A stretch of DNA of 64,000 nucleotides from Lachnospiraceae bacterium (GTDB taxonomy: Bacteria; Bacillota; Clostridia; Lachnospirales; Lachnospiraceae), in the NCBI GenBank assembly GCA_024685315.1, contig JAIKVW010000016.1:62001-126000 (forward strand), given 5' to 3'. The translations under genes were made by a program, and so were the position numbers. Of the stretch, positions 63,009 to 64,000 are shown one piece after another (within the stretch, counting starts at the first letter, position 1; each line of letters begins with the position of its first letter). The notes beneath the pieces are model-generated. The model worked only from the letters and a program-made list of their open reading frames with translations. It did not search any database and had not been told where the DNA came from.

Positions 63009-63245
63009 TGATTCAGCACCCAGCCTCAGATCGGAAAAACTGGTCATTAAGCTTGCTTAAAAGCCAGGTTTTCCAATCTGAGGCCGGGCGGCCAAGAGGC
63101 GAAGCCTCTCTGGACGCCCACAGCGAGGAATGCGAAGCATTACGAGCCTGGGTGCTTGTGAGACAATCATCACAAAGGGCAAGAGGCGAAGCCTCTCTGG
63201 ATGCCCACAGCGAGGAATGCGAAGCATTACGAGCTGTGGGCGGAA
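63009..63245 (+). ncRNA. Candidate structured RNA or leader, upstream of topB
   Basis: Base-pairing read by eye: P1 63015-63023 with 63148-63156 (9 bp, AGCACCCAG/CTGGGTGCT) closes a junction. P2 63024-63031 with 63076-63083 (8 bp) leads to a long hairpin with GGAAAA/TTTTCC and CTGG/CCAG. P3 63086-63090 with 63115-63119 holds AGAGGC-GAA-GCCTCT. P4 is AATGC-GAA-GCATT (63129-63141). A second copy of the P3-P4 part lies at 63181-63234. It starts right at the predicted transcript start. I do not recognise a known RNA family. It could instead be a DNA-level repeat element. Confidence 0.6.
63094..63234 (+). repeat. 54-bp direct repeat pair with GCGAAGC mini-hairpins
   Basis: Copy 1 (63094-63147) and copy 2 (63181-63234) differ at one base in 54 and are 87 bases apart. 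Each has two hairpins with a GAA loop, GCGAAGC at both tips. The spacers are unrelated. The heptamer GCGAAGC is known to form an unusually stable DNA mini-hairpin. Confidence 0.9.
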
Positions 63246-63290
63246 TAGATAATTATTTATAAAACTTACAGTCATCGGAGAGGAGAGACC

Positions 63291-64000
63291 GTGGCAAAAT
63301 ATCTCTTTATCGCCGAAAAACCAAGCGTTGCCCAGGAATTTGCAAAAGTGCTTAAGGTCCGGGGCTCGGCGGGGAACGGCTACCTCGAATCAGAAAACTA
63401 CATAGTGACGTGGTGCGTCGGGCATCTGGTGACTATGAGTTATCCGGAAGCCTACGATCCGAAATACAAGAAATGGTCTCTTGATACTCTTCCTTTTATC
63501 CCTGAAGAATTCAGATATGAAGTTATCGGAAATGTAAAGAAGCAGTTCAACATTGTTTCCGGACTTTTAAAAAGAGATGATGTTGAGCGGATCTACGTTT
63601 GCACCGACTCGGGACGCGAGGGCGAATACATTTACCGTCTCGTTGATCAGATGGCCGGGATTGGCAATAAGGACAAACGCCGTGTGTGGATCGATTCCCA
63701 GACGGAAGAGGAGATAAACCGGGGGATCCGGGAGGCAAAGCCGCTGTCCGAGTATGATAACCTCGCATCATCCGCTTATCTTAGAGCCAAGGAAGATTAC
63801 CTCATGGGGATCAATTTTTCCAGGCTCCTCACATTAAAGTATGGAAGGTCGATGTCCGCTTTCCTGCATACAAAGTATTCTGTGGTATCGGTAGGCCGCG
63901 TTATGACCTGCGTGCTGGGTATGGTCGTAAGGCGCGAGCGCGAGATAAGGGATTTCGTGAAGACCCCGTTCTACAGAGTGATCGCGGAGCTGAAACTCCC
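63291..64000 (+). CDS. topB: DNA topoisomerase III, N-terminal part (cut by window end)
   Basis: GTG 63291 with AGGAGAG upstream opens a frame that stays open to the window edge (236 codons). The Toprim fold is clear: YLFIAEKPSVAQEFA at the start and CTDSGREGEYIYRLV near residue 102 with the acidic metal site. Then DYLMGINFSRLLTLKYG and SVGRVMT follow, normal for TopB. The catalytic Tyr region lies beyond the window. TopB decatenates DNA in replication and recombination. It sits behind a structured leader. Confidence 0.9.
   Translation, partial: MAKYLFIAEKPSVAQEFAKVLKVRGSAGNGYLESENYIVTWCVGHLVTMSYPEAYDPKYKKWSLDTLPFIPEEFRYEVIGNVKKQFNIVSGLLKRDDVERIYVCTDSGREGEYIYRLVDQMAGIGNKDKRRVWIDSQTEEEINRGIREAKPLSEYDNLASSAYLRAKEDYLMGINFSRLLTLKYGRSMSAFLHTKYSVVSVGRVMTCVLGMVVRREREIRDFVKTPFYRVIAELKL

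Noticed and set aside
63094..63234. Repeat pair read as a short CRISPR array
   Set aside because: Only two copies, the repeat is 54 bp with internal hairpins, and the single spacer-like gap is 33 bases. There are no cas genes.

Overview
The window looks like a piece of a moderately GC-rich Firmicutes chromosome, most likely class Clostridia (Lachnospiraceae or a relative). The basis is gene content: AddAB instead of RecBCD, a class III fructose-1,6-bisphosphatase, a one-chain PurL carrying its own glutaminase domain, a NusG domain II protein beside a Gx-transporter gene, a DUF1292 protein, strong AGGAGG ribosome sites and sigma-A type promoters. No 16S gene or other species marker is present, so the genus is not called.

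Positions 1 to about 19,100 are the late half of a siphovirus-type prophage, all on the plus strand. In order: a cut-off gene, a radical SAM protein, portal, gp7-like head morphogenesis protein with an AT-rich C-terminal extension plus a small partner gene, gp10-like protein, a frame-broken small gene, scaffold, major capsid, connectors, major tail protein, a tail assembly chaperone pair joined by a -1 frameshift, tape measure with exact 40-residue repeats, Dit, Tal-like protein, holin-type membrane proteins, two fibre-like proteins with a shared N-terminus (one carrying BspA-type leucine-rich repeats), a family 2 glycosyltransferase and a CHAP-SH3 endolysin. The module ends at a strong terminator and the 3' end of tRNA-Leu(AAG), the probable integration site. 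The integrase, lysogeny and replication genes lie outside the window.

Positions 19,300 to 27,460 hold a NusG_II protein, a Gx transporter, gltX, a UvrD-like helicase and, converging, purL. A LysR regulator diverges from purL across an AT-rich palindrome. Positions 28,561 to 30,100 are a scrap yard with a broken portal gene and a broken lipoprotein gene. On the minus strand, 30,143 to 35,950 is one operon pairing a BCCT transporter with a complete Ugp/Msm-type ABC importer. It is followed by DUF1292, mscL and traX on the same strand.

From 38,134 the genes run mostly on the plus strand: typA, a lactonase, then a degenerate group IIC intron sitting just behind the lactonase terminator, a tandem-OB SSB-like gene, and a long cluster dapA, a GtrB-like glycosyltransferase, dapB, fbp, nadE, addB, addA and a membrane protein, followed by hisS, aspS and glyA. 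These cover lysine/diaminopimelate synthesis, gluconeogenesis, NAD synthesis, double-strand break repair and tRNA charging. A HAD phosphatase follows on the minus strand.

The last part, 62,960 to 64,000, has overlapping divergent promoters, a highly structured, repeated element at the predicted 5' end of the topB transcript, and the start of topB. That element, the toxin-like cassette in the phage head gene, and the BCCT-ABC operon are the most unusual parts of the window.
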